DNA of 64,000 bases from Gaiellasilicea sp963829845 (lineage in GTDB: Bacteria; Actinomycetota; Thermoleophilia; Gaiellales; Gaiellaceae), in the NCBI GenBank assembly GCA_963829845.1, contig CAWHKD010000017.1, positions 1 to 64,000 of the forward strand, given 5' to 3'. The notes beneath the pieces were generated by a model that saw nothing but the letters and a program-made list of their open reading frames with translations, did not search any database and was not told the origin of the DNA. Made by a program: the position numbers and the translations under genes. How positions within the stretch are numbered: the first letter of the stretch is position 1; the number at the start of each line of letters is the position of its first letter. Shown in pieces: positions 1 to 8,799 of the stretch.

Positions 1-215
1 TGCTCGAACTCGGCCTGCTTCGCGGGCTGCGGCAACGCCGTGACGTTCCCGGTGTCGCCTTTCGGGCTGATCGTTGAGTCGAAGGTGACGGCTCCGCTGT
101 TCACCGGCACCGAGTACGTGAAGAACCAGGTCAGTACGTCAAGGCGATGGGCGGCGGCGAGGTCGCAGCACAGAAGTGCGCCGGGATGCCGCTCAACTCC
201 ACCCAGGGCAAGTAA
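1..215 (+). CDS. 3' end of unidentified protein, frameshifted
   Basis: The frame is open from the first base of the window, so the gene begins outside it. The visible part starts CSNSACFAGCGNAV and runs to a Lys-Asn-Gln near 129. The reading then continues one frame over as QYVKAMGGGEVAAQKC and ends at TAA 213-215 just before a strong hairpin. A single missing base at about 130 would join the two parts, so I read this as one gene with an indel. Three cysteines lie in the first ten visible residues. I do not recognise the family. Confidence 0.45.
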
Positions 216-264
216 CACTCACGACACGGACGGACGGGCTGGCTTCGGCTGGCCCCCGCAACAC

Positions 265-293
265 CGACTGCCCGGCCTCGCGCCGGGCAGTCG
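265..293 (+). terminator. Strong hairpin terminator
   Basis: A perfect 12 bp stem (265-276 pairing with 282-293) closes a 5-base loop. It lies 49 bases after the stop of the gene entering from the left edge. Only short T runs follow, so termination is likely but not proven. Confidence 0.7.
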
Positions 294-372
294 CCGTTAT
301 TGCGCAGCGCCGGGTGTCCCGGCCTATCGCGCACCCAGGAATCGAGGCTCGCGCTCGGCTTATGCTCGGTGC

Positions 373-663
373 ATGATGCTCGCGGGCGTACCCGTTACCC
401 CCATTTGGGTGTCGGTGCTCGCGAAGATGGTCAAGGACGCCGGCGCGGTCGATCTCGCCGACAGGCTCGACCGAGCCAACCACGACGGTGTGCGCCAATT
501 CGCCCTGACAATCGACGACTGCGCGATCATCCTCGGCGCGCTCGAGGATCCGCCTGACTGGTTTGCCGAGCAACGCGCCGTGATCGGGGACGGGCTTGTC
601 GACCTTCGCGCCGTGCTCCTCAACGAGCACCAGTGGCGTCAGCGCGAAGGGCTCGACCCGTGA
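373..663 (+). CDS. Small conserved protein (MMLAGVPV family)
   Basis: A 96-residue soluble protein starting MMLAGVPV and ending LLNEHQWRQREGLDP. The second half has a regular helical pattern: an LTIDDCAIILGALEDPP stretch, then LVDLRAVLLNEHQWRQ. I recall similar short proteins as frequent in Thermoleophilia genomes, with no known function. A second, truncated copy of the same start lies at 9986. The stop overlaps the GTG of the next gene by 3 bases, so the two are probably translated together. There are no signal peptide or membrane segments. Confidence 0.7.
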   Translation: MMLAGVPVTPIWVSVLAKMVKDAGAVDLADRLDRANHDGVRQFALTIDDCAIILGALEDPPDWFAEQRAVIGDGLVDLRAVLLNEHQWRQREGLDP

Positions 664-1028
664 AGAAGTCGTTGGGCGTTGCGGCGCTCGTCATCGCGCT
701 TGCGGTGGCGGGCGTCGTGCTGTGGGGAGCCGCCGTGATCGGCGTGGGCCAGTACGCCGAGGACATCTGCTTCGACGACTTCGACGGCCGGGCCGGGTAC
801 GGCGCCTACAGGACTGCTGAGGACGCATGGCCGCCGTCCTACCAGTGCAAGCTGCTCGGGAACGATGTGGAGCCGGTCGTCGTGCAGCACCGCGGCCTTG
901 CGCTCGCCCGCCGCGGAGCGATCGTGGTGTTCCCGATCACCTATGCGATCGCCGCCATGCTCAGCATCGTGTTCTGGCGCCGTCGCTGGCGGAACCGCTG
1001 CCTCGCGGCCTCGGCAGCTCGTTCCTAG
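660..1028 (+). CDS. Small membrane protein, two TM segments
   Basis: A 122-residue protein whose GTG start overlaps the previous stop, suggesting translational coupling. A hydrophobic N-terminal segment (residues 4-25) and a second one near residues 85-107 flank an extracytoplasmic loop. The loop contains two cysteines (EDICFDDFDGR and YQCKLLG) that could form a disulfide. The tail after the second segment is very basic (WRRRWRNR-like). I do not recognise the family. Confidence 0.65.
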   Translation: MKKSLGVAALVIALAVAGVVLWGAAVIGVGQYAEDICFDDFDGRAGYGAYRTAEDAWPPSYQCKLLGNDVEPVVVQHRGLALARRGAIVVFPITYAIAAMLSIVFWRRRWRNRCLAASAARS

Positions 1029-1037
1029 AATCGAGAC

Positions 1038-1272
1038 GTGAGCGACGACGACCGGCCCCGAGACGTTTTCGCTCCACGAGTTCGCCGCCGGCGACGGCCG
1101 CTTCTCCTGTACGCGTAAGCAGCTCGCCGCCTGGTTGCTCAACGCAGGGATCGTCACCAGCCGCGGCGGCGACCTCCTGACGCTGACCGAGCACGGCCGC
1201 GCCATGGTCCGCGAGGTCGGGCCGGGACTGCGCCTTGAACCCGCTTCACCCCGACGACGACACGCATCATGA
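1038..1272 (+). pseudogene. Small winged-helix-like protein, frameshifted
   Basis: A GTG at 1038 begins VSDDDR. One frame over, an open stretch reads TFSLHEFAAGDGRFSC, then TRKQLAAWLLNAGIV and LTLTEHGRAMVREVG, ending at TGA 1270-1272. The downstream frame has no usable start because TGA lies at 1039. The C-rich run near 1056-1059 is the likely place of an indel. The helix pattern with TEHGRAMV looks like a winged-helix DNA-binding domain, but I cannot name a family. It may be intact in the organism. Confidence 0.5.
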
Positions 1273-1393
1273 GCGCTCGCGAACGGCCTTCGACCCGCGG
1301 AACACCGCGTCGCCCGCGCGACGAATTGAGCTCATCGAGATACGCAGCCTGCGACGCCGATGGGCACGATCGGGTCACTCCGGCCGGTCGTAA
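1269..1393 (+). CDS. Very small basic protein, probably frameshifted
   Basis: An ATG at 1269 overlaps the preceding TGA by four bases (ATGA), the classic coupled arrangement. It begins MSARERP. One frame over the sequence reads RNTASPARRIELIEIRSL and is rich in arginine, ending at TAA 1391-1393. A single indel near 1285 would join them into a protein of about 41 residues. The unshifted frame stays open to 1472 but looks less protein-like. This is a weak call supported mainly by the overlap. Confidence 0.3.
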
Positions 1394-1468
1394 CGACCCG
1401 CACACTGAGTGCGTGGAACTGGGGATCACGGTGAGTGCAGAGCAGTCGCCTCGTCTGACCAGAGACGT

Positions 1469-2380
1469 CTAGCTTCCCCAGTGGGTCGCGCAGTAGGCGT
1501 CGCGCGCGGCGCGCCCGCCCATGAGCGGCACGTATTGCGTGCCAGTCCGGATCGCGCGCGCCTGCAATTCGGCGTTGCTCTCGATCTCGTGAGCGACCAC
1601 GTCGCGCGCCTCCGGCGTCGGCGCCAGGGCAAGTAACTCTGCGTGCCTCCACGCGGTCTCGCGCCAGCTCGCGATGGACTGGAAGAGCACGAGGTCGTCG
1701 AGGCCCGTCGGCAGATTGGTGTCGTCGATAGTTGGGTCGAACCGGCGGGCGACCTCCGCGATGACGTCGTCGGTTACCCGGTTGAGGATCTGATTCACCC
1801 GATCGTGGTCGGCCTTCCGGCTGGTGCCGTCCGGCTTGACGAGCCCGACGCTGTAAAGGACGAACGGGAGGTCGCGCTGGACGTGTGCGTTGATGCCGAG
1901 GAGCAGATTGCCATTCGCGGAAACGCCACGATCTCGCGCTGCGTCGAACGCGACTCGCCACGCAGGCGGGACCGAGGCAGTCCTTCCCGCCGCCCAGGCG
2001 TCATAGGCGGCGAAGTAGTAGCGCGCGAAGAGAACGTCCTCGTGATTCACGAAGGATGTGTCGTCGAAGAACGCGGGTGTTTCGATGGTCCGTCGGTACT
2101 CCTCGGTCACGCGCAGGTAGGTCAGGGCGAAGATCGCATCATGGTCACACGATGATGCGAGCGGCTCGAACCGCGTGGTCATCTCGCGGATGACTTTGTC
2201 GACGCACTGGACCCGGCCGGCGATGCAGTCGTTCGGGCTGTTGACGTCGTAAGGGAGGGAGAGCCCGGGCAATAGCGAGCTCCAGCCGACGAACGGCGCA
2301 TCCTCGGCGACGGCCGTTGCCGGCCACGTAAGCGCGAGGAGCACGAGCGGGAGAAGCGCAAGCCGCAATAATCGCTGCAT
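1469..2380 (-). CDS. Secreted DUF5995 family protein
   Basis: A 303-residue protein with an N-terminal signal peptide (about residues 1-25, ending ATAVAED). It contains the pattern I associate with DUF5995: FFDDTSFVNHEDVLFARYYF, then PPAWRVAFD and GINAHVQRDLPF. The conserved INAH.RDLP segment and the buried histidines suggest an enzyme-like or metal-binding helical fold, but no function is established for the family. It is transcribed divergently from the FIST gene, with about 140 bases between starts. The 3' end leaves room for a downstream neighbour but none is seen. Confidence 0.8.
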   Translation of the reverse strand: MQRLLRLALLPLVLLALTWPATAVAEDAPFVGWSSLLPGLSLPYDVNSPNDCIAGRVQCVDKVIREMTTRFEPLASSCDHDAIFALTYLRVTEEYRRTIETPAFFDDTSFVNHEDVLFARYYFAAYDAWAAGRTASVPPAWRVAFDAARDRGVSANGNLLLGINAHVQRDLPFVLYSVGLVKPDGTSRKADHDRVNQILNRVTDDVIAEVARRFDPTIDDTNLPTGLDDLVLFQSIASWRETAWRHAELLALAPTPEARDVVAHEIESNAELQARAIRTGTQYVPLMGGRAARDAYCATHWGS

Positions 2381-2521
2381 AGGATCCTGACAGCACTGTC
2401 CCCAATCAGCGAGAGAATGTAACCCGGCTTAGAAACTGTGGTTTGTGGAGCGGTGAGAAGGAGAAACTTTCCGCGGGGCCGCGTACTTTCGGGGCCTTGT
2501 AGCGAGAGGGAGGTGTTTTCT

Positions 2522-3697
2522 GTGGCCACGCCCGACCTCGTCCGAACGCGAGAGTGTCTCGCCGGCGCAGGCGCCGCTACCGGAGTCCGCGCGACGTTCG
2601 ACGCCGTCCAGGAAGCGGTCGAAGCTCTCGGGCGCGACCCCGGTCTCGTCCTGATCTTCCCGACCGGCGATCTCGATCCTCAGGAGACGGCGATACAGGC
2701 TCACGCGGCCTCTGGAGAAGCACGCGTCGCGGGCATGACTGGGACGGGCGTCATTACGCCGGGCGGTGCCATCGAGAGCGGCTGCTCTGCGGTCGCGTTC
2801 GACGCGTCGGTTCCGTTCGGAATCGGCACCGCCGCTTCCGCTGACCCGCGCGCCGCCGGACGCACTGCCGCCGCCGAAGCGCTGGTCGACGTCGATCGCG
2901 AGGAAAGTCATGTCGTGCTCCTGCTCTTCGTCGACTCGGAGTCGGGCGACCAGGCCGAGATCGTCGACGGGGCCTACGAAATCGCGGGCGGGCGCATCCC
3001 GCTCGCAGGGGGCGCCGCCGGCGGCGAAACGAGAGCCCAGTTCGCGGACGGCCGGCCGTTGTCGGGAAGCGTTGTCGCTGTCGCCATCGCCAGCCAGCAA
3101 CCGATCGGTGTCGGCATTTCCCACGGCTGTGTGCCTTGTGGCACGCCGTCGATCGTCACCCGTTCGCACGGCCGCGTCCTGCTCCAACTCGACGGCCGAC
3201 CCGCCGAATCTGTCTACCTCGAAAAGATTGGCATGGGCGACGTCCGGTTGAGTGACGAGGATTTCGAAGCTATCGCGATGGCGCATCCACTTGCACAACC
3301 GGAGCTCCGCGGTGATGTCCGTCCACGATATGTGCGCGGTCGAATGCCCGGAGGCGGTCTGGTCTGCGCAACGAGCATCGAGGCGAACGCGGCAGTCGAC
3401 GTGTGCGAGCAGAAGCCAGAAGCCATCGTTCGCAGCGGCGTGGACGCAGTCGACGAAGCACTCGTGCACCTTTCCGGCCCTGCCGAGGCAGTTCTGCTTT
3501 TCGACTGTGCTGCAAGGAGCGCGCGGTTCGGCAATCCGCTCGCCGCGCGCGAGATCGAGTCGATTATCTCCTCAGCGGGGGACCCTCCGCCCGCAATCGC
3601 AGGTACCTATACACGCGGAGAGATCGGCCGCATCCGGGGTGCGAAAGGAGACCGCAACTATAGCCTCATCGTCGTTGCATTCGGGTCGTCGGGTTGA
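2522..3697 (+). CDS. FIST-domain sensor protein
   Basis: A 391-residue cytoplasmic protein with the FIST_N (about residues 20-215) and FIST_C (about 220-370) organisation. Supporting segments are LVLIFPTG, GMTGTGVITPGG, LAGGAAGG, GVGISHGC and the C-terminal VLLFDCAAR. FIST proteins are thought to be small-ligand sensors feeding signal transduction. The GTG start is chosen because an AGAGGGAGG ribosome site lies 8 bases upstream at 2505-2513. The 3' end overlaps the start of a histidine kinase, so the two probably form one sensory module, with FIST as input and kinase as output. Confidence 0.85.
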   Translation: MATPDLVRTRECLAGAGAATGVRATFDAVQEAVEALGRDPGLVLIFPTGDLDPQETAIQAHAASGEARVAGMTGTGVITPGGAIESGCSAVAFDASVPFGIGTAASADPRAAGRTAAAEALVDVDREESHVVLLLFVDSESGDQAEIVDGAYEIAGGRIPLAGGAAGGETRAQFADGRPLSGSVVAVAIASQQPIGVGISHGCVPCGTPSIVTRSHGRVLLQLDGRPAESVYLEKIGMGDVRLSDEDFEAIAMAHPLAQPELRGDVRPRYVRGRMPGGGLVCATSIEANAAVDVCEQKPEAIVRSGVDAVDEALVHLSGPAEAVLLFDCAARSARFGNPLAAREIESIISSAGDPPPAIAGTYTRGEIGRIRGAKGDRNYSLIVVAFGSSG

Positions 3698-5279
3698 CCG
3701 TCGGGACGAGCTGCTTCGGCGCTTCGTCGAGGCGGCCCGGCGAGCGCAGATCGTCACGATTGTCAACACCGCCGGTTCCGAAGCCGAGCTGGGCGAGCTT
3801 TTCACCGCCGAGCTCTGCGAGGCTTTCGAGGCCGAGATTGCGTTCGTCCTGACGGAACCGCACGGCGGAGGCGTTCGCACACTCGTCGGCGCCTACGGTC
3901 TCACGGCCGACCAGCGGGCTGACCTGCTCGAAGACGAAAGCTGTGCGCACACGCTCAGCTCTGAGGAGATACGTCTGCACCATGACGATCCCCTCTCGAT
4001 CGGGGTCCGTCAGCTCGTCCTGGCGCCGTTTGCCGGAAAGGTCGATCGCGGCGTGGTCGGCATCGCACGTCTCTACGAGGAGCGCTTCGACGAGGGGGAA
4101 GTCGCCTTGCTCGAGGCCGTCGTGGAAAGCATCAGCCATGCGCTGGAACGCATTCGCCTCGGGGAGGAGCGCGATGCCCTCCTTGCCCGTGAGCATGCGG
4201 CGCGACGCGAAGCCGAGGAGCGCGCGCAGGCTGCTCTGGTGCTCGGCTACGTCGCCGACGGCGTCTTTCTCGTCGACGCGAACGGGACAGTTCAGCTCTG
4301 GAACCCGGCCGCTGAGGCAATTACGGGCATCTCGGCCGAGGCAGTGCTGGGGCTTCCGGTGGAGCAAGCGCTTCCCGGCTGGGATTCGCTCGCGGCGGTC
4401 GTCACGAGTGCGAGCTCCCCGGCTGCGTCCCCTGTTCCTGCGGCAACGCTTCATGTCCAGATCGGCGAACGCGACCTCTGGCTCTCGGTCGCCGGAGTGA
4501 GCTTCGCGGACGGGACCGTCTACGCGTTTCGCGATCGGACGGAGGAGCGGCGGTTGGAGGAGCTCAAGACAGATTTCATTTCCACTGTCTCCCACGAGCT
4601 GCGAACTCCGATCGCAGCAGTCCACGGCGCCGCCCAAACCCTCGCGCGCGATGACGTCGTCTTCCCCGACGATTTGCGTCGCCGCCTCCTGTCCGTCATC
4701 TCGGACCAATCCGAGCGGCTTGCGCACCTCGTCGACGACATTCTGCTCACGAGCCAGGTCGACTCCGGCCGGCTGGCTCTCGCGCGCCAGCAAGTCGACG
4801 TATCGGAACTCGCACGCAGCGCGATCGAGGCGGGGCGCGCGCATGCCCCTGCGGAACTCACCCTGAAACTCGTCGCACCCAAGAGTCTTGCCCCGGTGAC
4901 CGCGGACCGCGACAAGCTCCGGCAGGTGCTCGTGAACCTCGTGGGCAACGCAATCAAGTACTCACCGGGCAGCGGCCGAATCGAGGTTCGCCTCGAGCCG
5001 CGCGAAAGCGGTCTTCGCATTGCCGTTCGCGACGAAGGGGTCGGTATTCCGCAGTCCGAACAGCGACGAATCTTCGAGAAATTCTACCGCGTTCCGGAGA
5101 TGATCAACTCGGTCAGTGGCACGGGCCTCGGTCTCTACATCTGCCGCGAGCTGGTCTGCCGTATGGGAGGAAATATCTGGGTCGAGTCGGGCGAAGGGAT
5201 GGGTTCGACATTCTTCGTAGAGCTCCCAGCAGGAGTCCCGGCCGGCTCGCATCTCTCTCGGGGGGAGGGGTCTGCCTAG
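3675..5279 (+). CDS. GAF-PAS sensor histidine kinase
   Basis: About 534 residues if the TTG at 3675 is used; the start is uncertain because no clear ribosome site precedes it. Order: a GAF-like region (about 10-165), a short coiled linker, PAS (about 185-285), HisKA with the phospho-accepting His at about 307 in SHELRTPI, then HATPase_c. The last has N-box NLVGNAIKYSP, G1 DEGVGIP, F box FEKFYR and G2 GTGLGLYI. All catalytic boxes are intact. There are no membrane segments, so it acts in the cytoplasm. It overlaps the FIST gene by 23 bases. No response regulator gene follows, so its partner must be elsewhere. Confidence 0.88.
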   Translation: MHSGRRVDRRDELLRRFVEAARRAQIVTIVNTAGSEAELGELFTAELCEAFEAEIAFVLTEPHGGGVRTLVGAYGLTADQRADLLEDESCAHTLSSEEIRLHHDDPLSIGVRQLVLAPFAGKVDRGVVGIARLYEERFDEGEVALLEAVVESISHALERIRLGEERDALLAREHAARREAEERAQAALVLGYVADGVFLVDANGTVQLWNPAAEAITGISAEAVLGLPVEQALPGWDSLAAVVTSASSPAASPVPAATLHVQIGERDLWLSVAGVSFADGTVYAFRDRTEERRLEELKTDFISTVSHELRTPIAAVHGAAQTLARDDVVFPDDLRRRLLSVISDQSERLAHLVDDILLTSQVDSGRLALARQQVDVSELARSAIEAGRAHAPAELTLKLVAPKSLAPVTADRDKLRQVLVNLVGNAIKYSPGSGRIEVRLEPRESGLRIAVRDEGVGIPQSEQRRIFEKFYRVPEMINSVSGTGLGLYICRELVCRMGGNIWVESGEGMGSTFFVELPAGVPAGSHLSRGEGSA

Positions 5280-5300
5280 AGACGCCGGCGGCGATTCCAC

Positions 5301-5328
5301 TTGCACTGTCTGCCGTCGTCACTAGAGT
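5301..5328 (+). promoter_or_regulatory. Possible sigma-70 promoter
   Basis: TTGCAC (5301-5306) and TAGAGT (5323-5328) are separated by 16 bases, about 110 bases ahead of the 5438 start. This is a pattern match only. Confidence 0.35.
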
Positions 5329-5437
5329 GAACGAAAACATCAAGAGTGGCGCGTTCGCGCCCGCCAACCTGCGTCAGCGCAAGGTGGCTCAGAACCGATG
5401 TGGCTCTCCCCGAGAGCAACGCTGAAGGAGGAAAGAC

Positions 5438-5752
5438 ATGAGTCTGGAACCGCTCGAGCTCGAGACCCCCCGCAACACGGTTGCGCCGCGACAATCGCTC
5501 ACGCTAGCTGACCTGGGCCATGACGCTGATCGTGATCGCCCGACGCATCTCCTCATGGCTGGCTACGACGACACGGTTCCGCAACGAGCCCATTGCGGCA
5601 CCCTCGTCAAGCCGCCGTTTCGGCCGCGTCACGGCGGACGGGACTCGGACATGTGTGTCGTCTGCCTCGCAATCTCCGCGTGGGCGCGTGACGCGAGTGA
5701 CAACGACTACGAGGAGTGGCTCCAGGGCCGCCGATCCGACACGGCCTTCTGA
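5438..5752 (+). CDS. Small zinc-ribbon-like protein
   Basis: A 104-residue protein with a strong ribosome site (AAGGAGGAAA, about 5 bases before ATG). It has a central HCGTL cysteine and a later MCVVCLAI pair, spaced as in a zinc ribbon. The surrounding pattern (THLLMAGYDD, a cysteine, then a basic stretch, then CxxC) resembles the DUF3039 type of actinobacterial protein. The resemblance is by eye. A short acidic-tailed gene follows after 80 bases. Confidence 0.6.
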   Translation: MSLEPLELETPRNTVAPRQSLTLADLGHDADRDRPTHLLMAGYDDTVPQRAHCGTLVKPPFRPRHGGRDSDMCVVCLAISAWARDASDNDYEEWLQGRRSDTAF

Positions 5753-5833
5753 TCACCGAACGCGGACCCTCACCCGACGCCCCAGACCGGCGATCAGCCG
5801 CCCCTCACCACGAACGACAACGGAGGTCTAGTC

Positions 5834-5966
5834 ATGCCGTGCACCGTGATCGAGAATAGAGCCAGAAGACGAGGGCTGGGGCATCGTGATCGGACCGCTG
5901 TTCACTCGGCACCCGACGACGCCCTCGGAAGAACAGCGAGAAGAAGAGTCCTCGGACGACGAGTAG
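5834..5966 (+). CDS. Tiny acidic-tailed protein, frameshifted
   Basis: ATG 5834 is preceded by a CGGAGG ribosome site at 5821-5826. The start reads MPCTVIEN. One frame over it continues PEDEGWGIVIGPLFTRHP and ends EEESSDDE at TAG 5964-5966. One extra or missing base near 5855 separates the two frames. The complete product would be about 43 residues. The good ribosome site and the clear second half argue that this is a real gene. Function unknown; it lies directly after the zinc-ribbon-like gene. Confidence 0.45.
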
Positions 5967-6073
5967 GCCAGCGGGCACGCAGCGAGCGCGACTCTGGCTC
6001 GGGCTGAGTCGGCAAGAGATGCATCACGGCGAGAGTTCCGTCTCGGTCCTCAAGTCCGTGGCCGTCGATGGAG

Positions 6074-8506
6074 TTACGCGAGAGCGCTCTGTAGGAGTTT
6101 GATTGCGTCGTCGAACGACATGTCGGCGCCTTCGCTGTAGGCCGACATGTATCGCTGTCGGCCCAGCTGTTGCTCGAGCGTCTCGAACGGTTGCGCGTAG
6201 ATCCCAGTCAGAGAGGGGGGTCGACCGAGGCGCTCACGCGTCGCGCTCGCCGCGCCAACCAGTCGAGCGGCGTCGTCGAGACGTCCGCGGCCTGCGGAGA
6301 CGAGGGCGGCGACGAACATGCATCGCCCGGCGTCGAGCGAAGCGGTGACTCGTTGGTAGGTCGGAAGCGCTTCGCGGACGAGCTGAGCCGCGTCTTCAGA
6401 CGCGTGTTCGAAACAGGCGATCCAGGCGAGTTGAAGACGTGTATCCGCAACACCAAGAGCGTCGTTCGCGTGCATGGCCCCGGCCAAGACCTCGTGGAAG
6501 AGGCCCCGAGCTTTGGCGAACTCGCGCTTGCGAACAAGCACTTCTGCAAGGTTGTGACGAGGGGCAAGCGACGCGTCTGCATCGATCTGCTCCAAGCATT
6601 CGATCGACTCCTCGAGGAGCGAGGTCGCCCTCTCCAAGTCATCTCGTTCGAGAGCGAATGAGCCGAGGTTGTTGAGACAAGCTCCGATGCCCTCCTGATC
6701 ACCGAGCTTGCGGTACAAGCCGAGGGCCTCCTCCTCCAGCTCTCGTCCCCAGGCGGGATCGCCGCGCCCAGCGACCACGTTGCCCAACCCTCGGAGCACC
6801 TCGGCGCGGAGCGGCGCTGGCCCGTTCTTGCCGTTCGCGTTCGCGTCCTCTAGCCACGTGCGCGCCTCTATGTCCTGGTCGCGAATCCACCAGTACCGCC
6901 ACAGTGCGCCTGCGAGGCGCAGCATGAGCTCAGGCTCCCGACCGCCGCTAGCGAATGCGAGCGCGGCCCTGAAGTTGTCTTCATCCTCGGCAAGCTCGAC
7001 GACCACTTCCGCCGTCCTCGTCCGCGGCTGCGCCTCGACAACCCGAGTGAAGAATTCGGCATGCCGCCGGCCGAGTTCCTCTCGCTCACCGGGTTCATCG
7101 AGCCTCTCCGCCGCGTACTCGCGGATCGTCTCCAGCATCCAGTAGCGGCCGTCGGAGAAGCGGAGGAGGCTCTTCTCGACCAGCGACTGCAAGGTCTCCA
7201 GATCCGCGTCGCAGATCTCCTCCGCCGCGTCTAACGTGCAGCCGCCGGCGAAGACGGAGAGCCGCGCGAAGAGCCGCCGCTCCTCGGCGGAGAGGAGCTC
7301 GTGGCTCCACTCGATTGTCGCCCGGAGCGTCTGCTGGCGCGGGTCAGCGTCGCGCCCGCCCTGGAGCAGATCGAGGTGGCCGGTGAGGCGTTCGAGCACC
7401 TGGGCGGGAGTCAGCGCCTTCGTCCGTGCTGCGGCGAGCTCGACCGCGAGCGGGAGGTTGTCGAGGCGGGAGCACAGCTCGGCGATCTCCTCGCTCGGCT
7501 CGAGCTGCGCCCGTTCGCAGAAAAGAGTGACAGCCTCGGGCGACCCGAGCGGTGGGACCGCATAGTCGACCTCGCCCCGGACACGCAGCAGCTCCCGCGA
7601 GGTGCAGAGCAGCACGAGGTTGGGGCAGCGCTCGAGCAGCTCGGCGAGCTCGGGAGCCGCCTCGATCACCTGCTCCAGATTGTCAAGTAGGAGGAGCAGC
7701 TCCCGCTCGCCGACATGCTCGGCCAAACCGGCTTTGGCGCCGAGCACCTGCGCAATCGTCTCGGCAACAAGCGCGGGGTCGCGGAGAGACGCGAGCCCGA
7801 CCCAAAAGACGCCGGCCTTGTACTCCGGTACGAGCGAGCCGGCCACCTCAAGCGCCAAGCGGGTCTTGCCCGTCCCACCCGGGCCGGTAAGGGTGAGGAA
7901 CCGCGCCCCCCGCTCGATCCTCCCGAGCACCTCACCCATCACCACCTCGCGGCCGACGAAGGAGCTCGCAGGCCGTGGCAGGTTCGTGTTCGAGATCGTC
8001 CTAAGCGGCGGGAACGACTCCTCACCGAGCTGGAAGATCGAGACAGCGTCGGAGATGTCCTTGAGCCGGTGCTCGCCCAGGTCACTCACCGGGAGCTCGA
8101 CGAGGCCGGCCGTCGCCGAGGAGAGCAGCACCTGACCACCATGGCCCGACGCGGCGACCCGGGCGGCGAGGTGAACGTCGTCGCCGACGTAGCCCTCATC
8201 GCTCAGCAGCGGTCGGCCCGTGTGGACCCCGACCCGGACTCGGATTGCCCCGGCCGCGAGCGTCTCGGTGAACACCCGCGCCGCGGCGAGCGCTTCGGGC
8301 GCGGCCGCGAAGACGAAGAAGAACGCGTCGCCCTGAGTGTCGACCTCCACCCCGCCCTCGGCCGTGCACGCCTCGCGGATCACGCGCCGGTGCCCCACCA
8401 ATGCCTCCGCGTAGCGAGGCGCGCCGAGCTCGTGAAGAAGCTTCGTCGAGCCCTCGACGTCAGTGAAGAGAAAGGTGACTGTTCCGGAAGGGAGGTCGCG
8501 TCGCAC
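6074..8506 (-). CDS. Cyclase-NB-ARC-TPR regulator
   Basis: About 810 residues from GTG 8506; a longer frame up to 8632 exists but lacks family-like sequence. Order: class III nucleotide cyclase domain (about 1-165) with FTDVEGST and GDAFFFVF aspartates; NB-ARC/AAA ATPase with P-loop GPGGTGKT (208-215), LLLLDNLEQV and the LPLAVELAAA helix; then TPR-like helices to the C-terminus. In the cyclase the usual Asn-Arg pair region reads DDVHLAARVA, so the asparagine is replaced by histidine and activity is doubtful. The layout is typical of actinobacterial cyclase-fused STAND regulators, whose targets are mostly unknown. No DNA-binding domain is visible. Confidence 0.82.
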   Translation of the reverse strand: MRRDLPSGTVTFLFTDVEGSTKLLHELGAPRYAEALVGHRRVIREACTAEGGVEVDTQGDAFFFVFAAAPEALAAARVFTETLAAGAIRVRVGVHTGRPLLSDEGYVGDDVHLAARVAASGHGGQVLLSSATAGLVELPVSDLGEHRLKDISDAVSIFQLGEESFPPLRTISNTNLPRPASSFVGREVVMGEVLGRIERGARFLTLTGPGGTGKTRLALEVAGSLVPEYKAGVFWVGLASLRDPALVAETIAQVLGAKAGLAEHVGERELLLLLDNLEQVIEAAPELAELLERCPNLVLLCTSRELLRVRGEVDYAVPPLGSPEAVTLFCERAQLEPSEEIAELCSRLDNLPLAVELAAARTKALTPAQVLERLTGHLDLLQGGRDADPRQQTLRATIEWSHELLSAEERRLFARLSVFAGGCTLDAAEEICDADLETLQSLVEKSLLRFSDGRYWMLETIREYAAERLDEPGEREELGRRHAEFFTRVVEAQPRTRTAEVVVELAEDEDNFRAALAFASGGREPELMLRLAGALWRYWWIRDQDIEARTWLEDANANGKNGPAPLRAEVLRGLGNVVAGRGDPAWGRELEEEALGLYRKLGDQEGIGACLNNLGSFALERDDLERATSLLEESIECLEQIDADASLAPRHNLAEVLVRKREFAKARGLFHEVLAGAMHANDALGVADTRLQLAWIACFEHASEDAAQLVREALPTYQRVTASLDAGRCMFVAALVSAGRGRLDDAARLVGAASATRERLGRPPSLTGIYAQPFETLEQQLGRQRYMSAYSEGADMSFDDAIKLLQSALA

Positions 8507-8651
8507 TCTTCCGCGATGATGTCGCGGCAGCGTGGCCTCAGTCCAGGACGTGGCGGACTCGAGCCACTGAAAGAGTGACTTCGGGTCGTTGCGCCGCCTC
8601 CACTCCGTCTCTCTTCGCGCCCGGAATCGCACCGCCCGCGCCTGTCGCGCG

Positions 8652-8696
8652 GGAAGGCCTCCGCCACTCGGCGTTCGAATCCCGTATGGGCCTTCC
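8652..8696. repeat. 8 bp inverted repeat around a tRNA-like T loop
   Basis: GGAAGGCC (8652-8659) pairs with GGCCTTCC (8689-8696). Between them is GTTCGAATCCC, which resembles a tRNA T arm, but the T stem does not pair. It may be a remnant of a tRNA 3' end or an attachment site, or chance. Confidence 0.3.
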
Positions 8697-8772
8697 TCTC
8701 TAGCCTGGTTACGCGGAAAGCCGCATGGTTGCGTGGGTCAGGTGTGCCAGCAGTGCCGCGTTCGAGCGTGCC

Positions 8773-8794
8773 ATGCGTGCACATATGCGTGCAC
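8773..8794. repeat. Short tandem repeat ATGCGTGCAC
   Basis: Two identical 10-base units (8773-8782 and 8785-8794) lie beside the end of the broken kinase gene. Each contains GTGCAC, so it could act as a protein-binding site. No function is shown. Confidence 0.3.
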
Positions 8795-8799
8795 GCGCG

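Noticed and set aside
3252..3674. Longer upstream extension of the histidine kinase
   Set aside because: It lies wholly over the FIST coding sequence in another frame and has no domain-like content.
8652..8696. tRNA-like segment with GTTCGAATCCC between inverted repeats
   Set aside because: The T stem does not pair and no anticodon arm can be drawn, so it is not called a tRNA.
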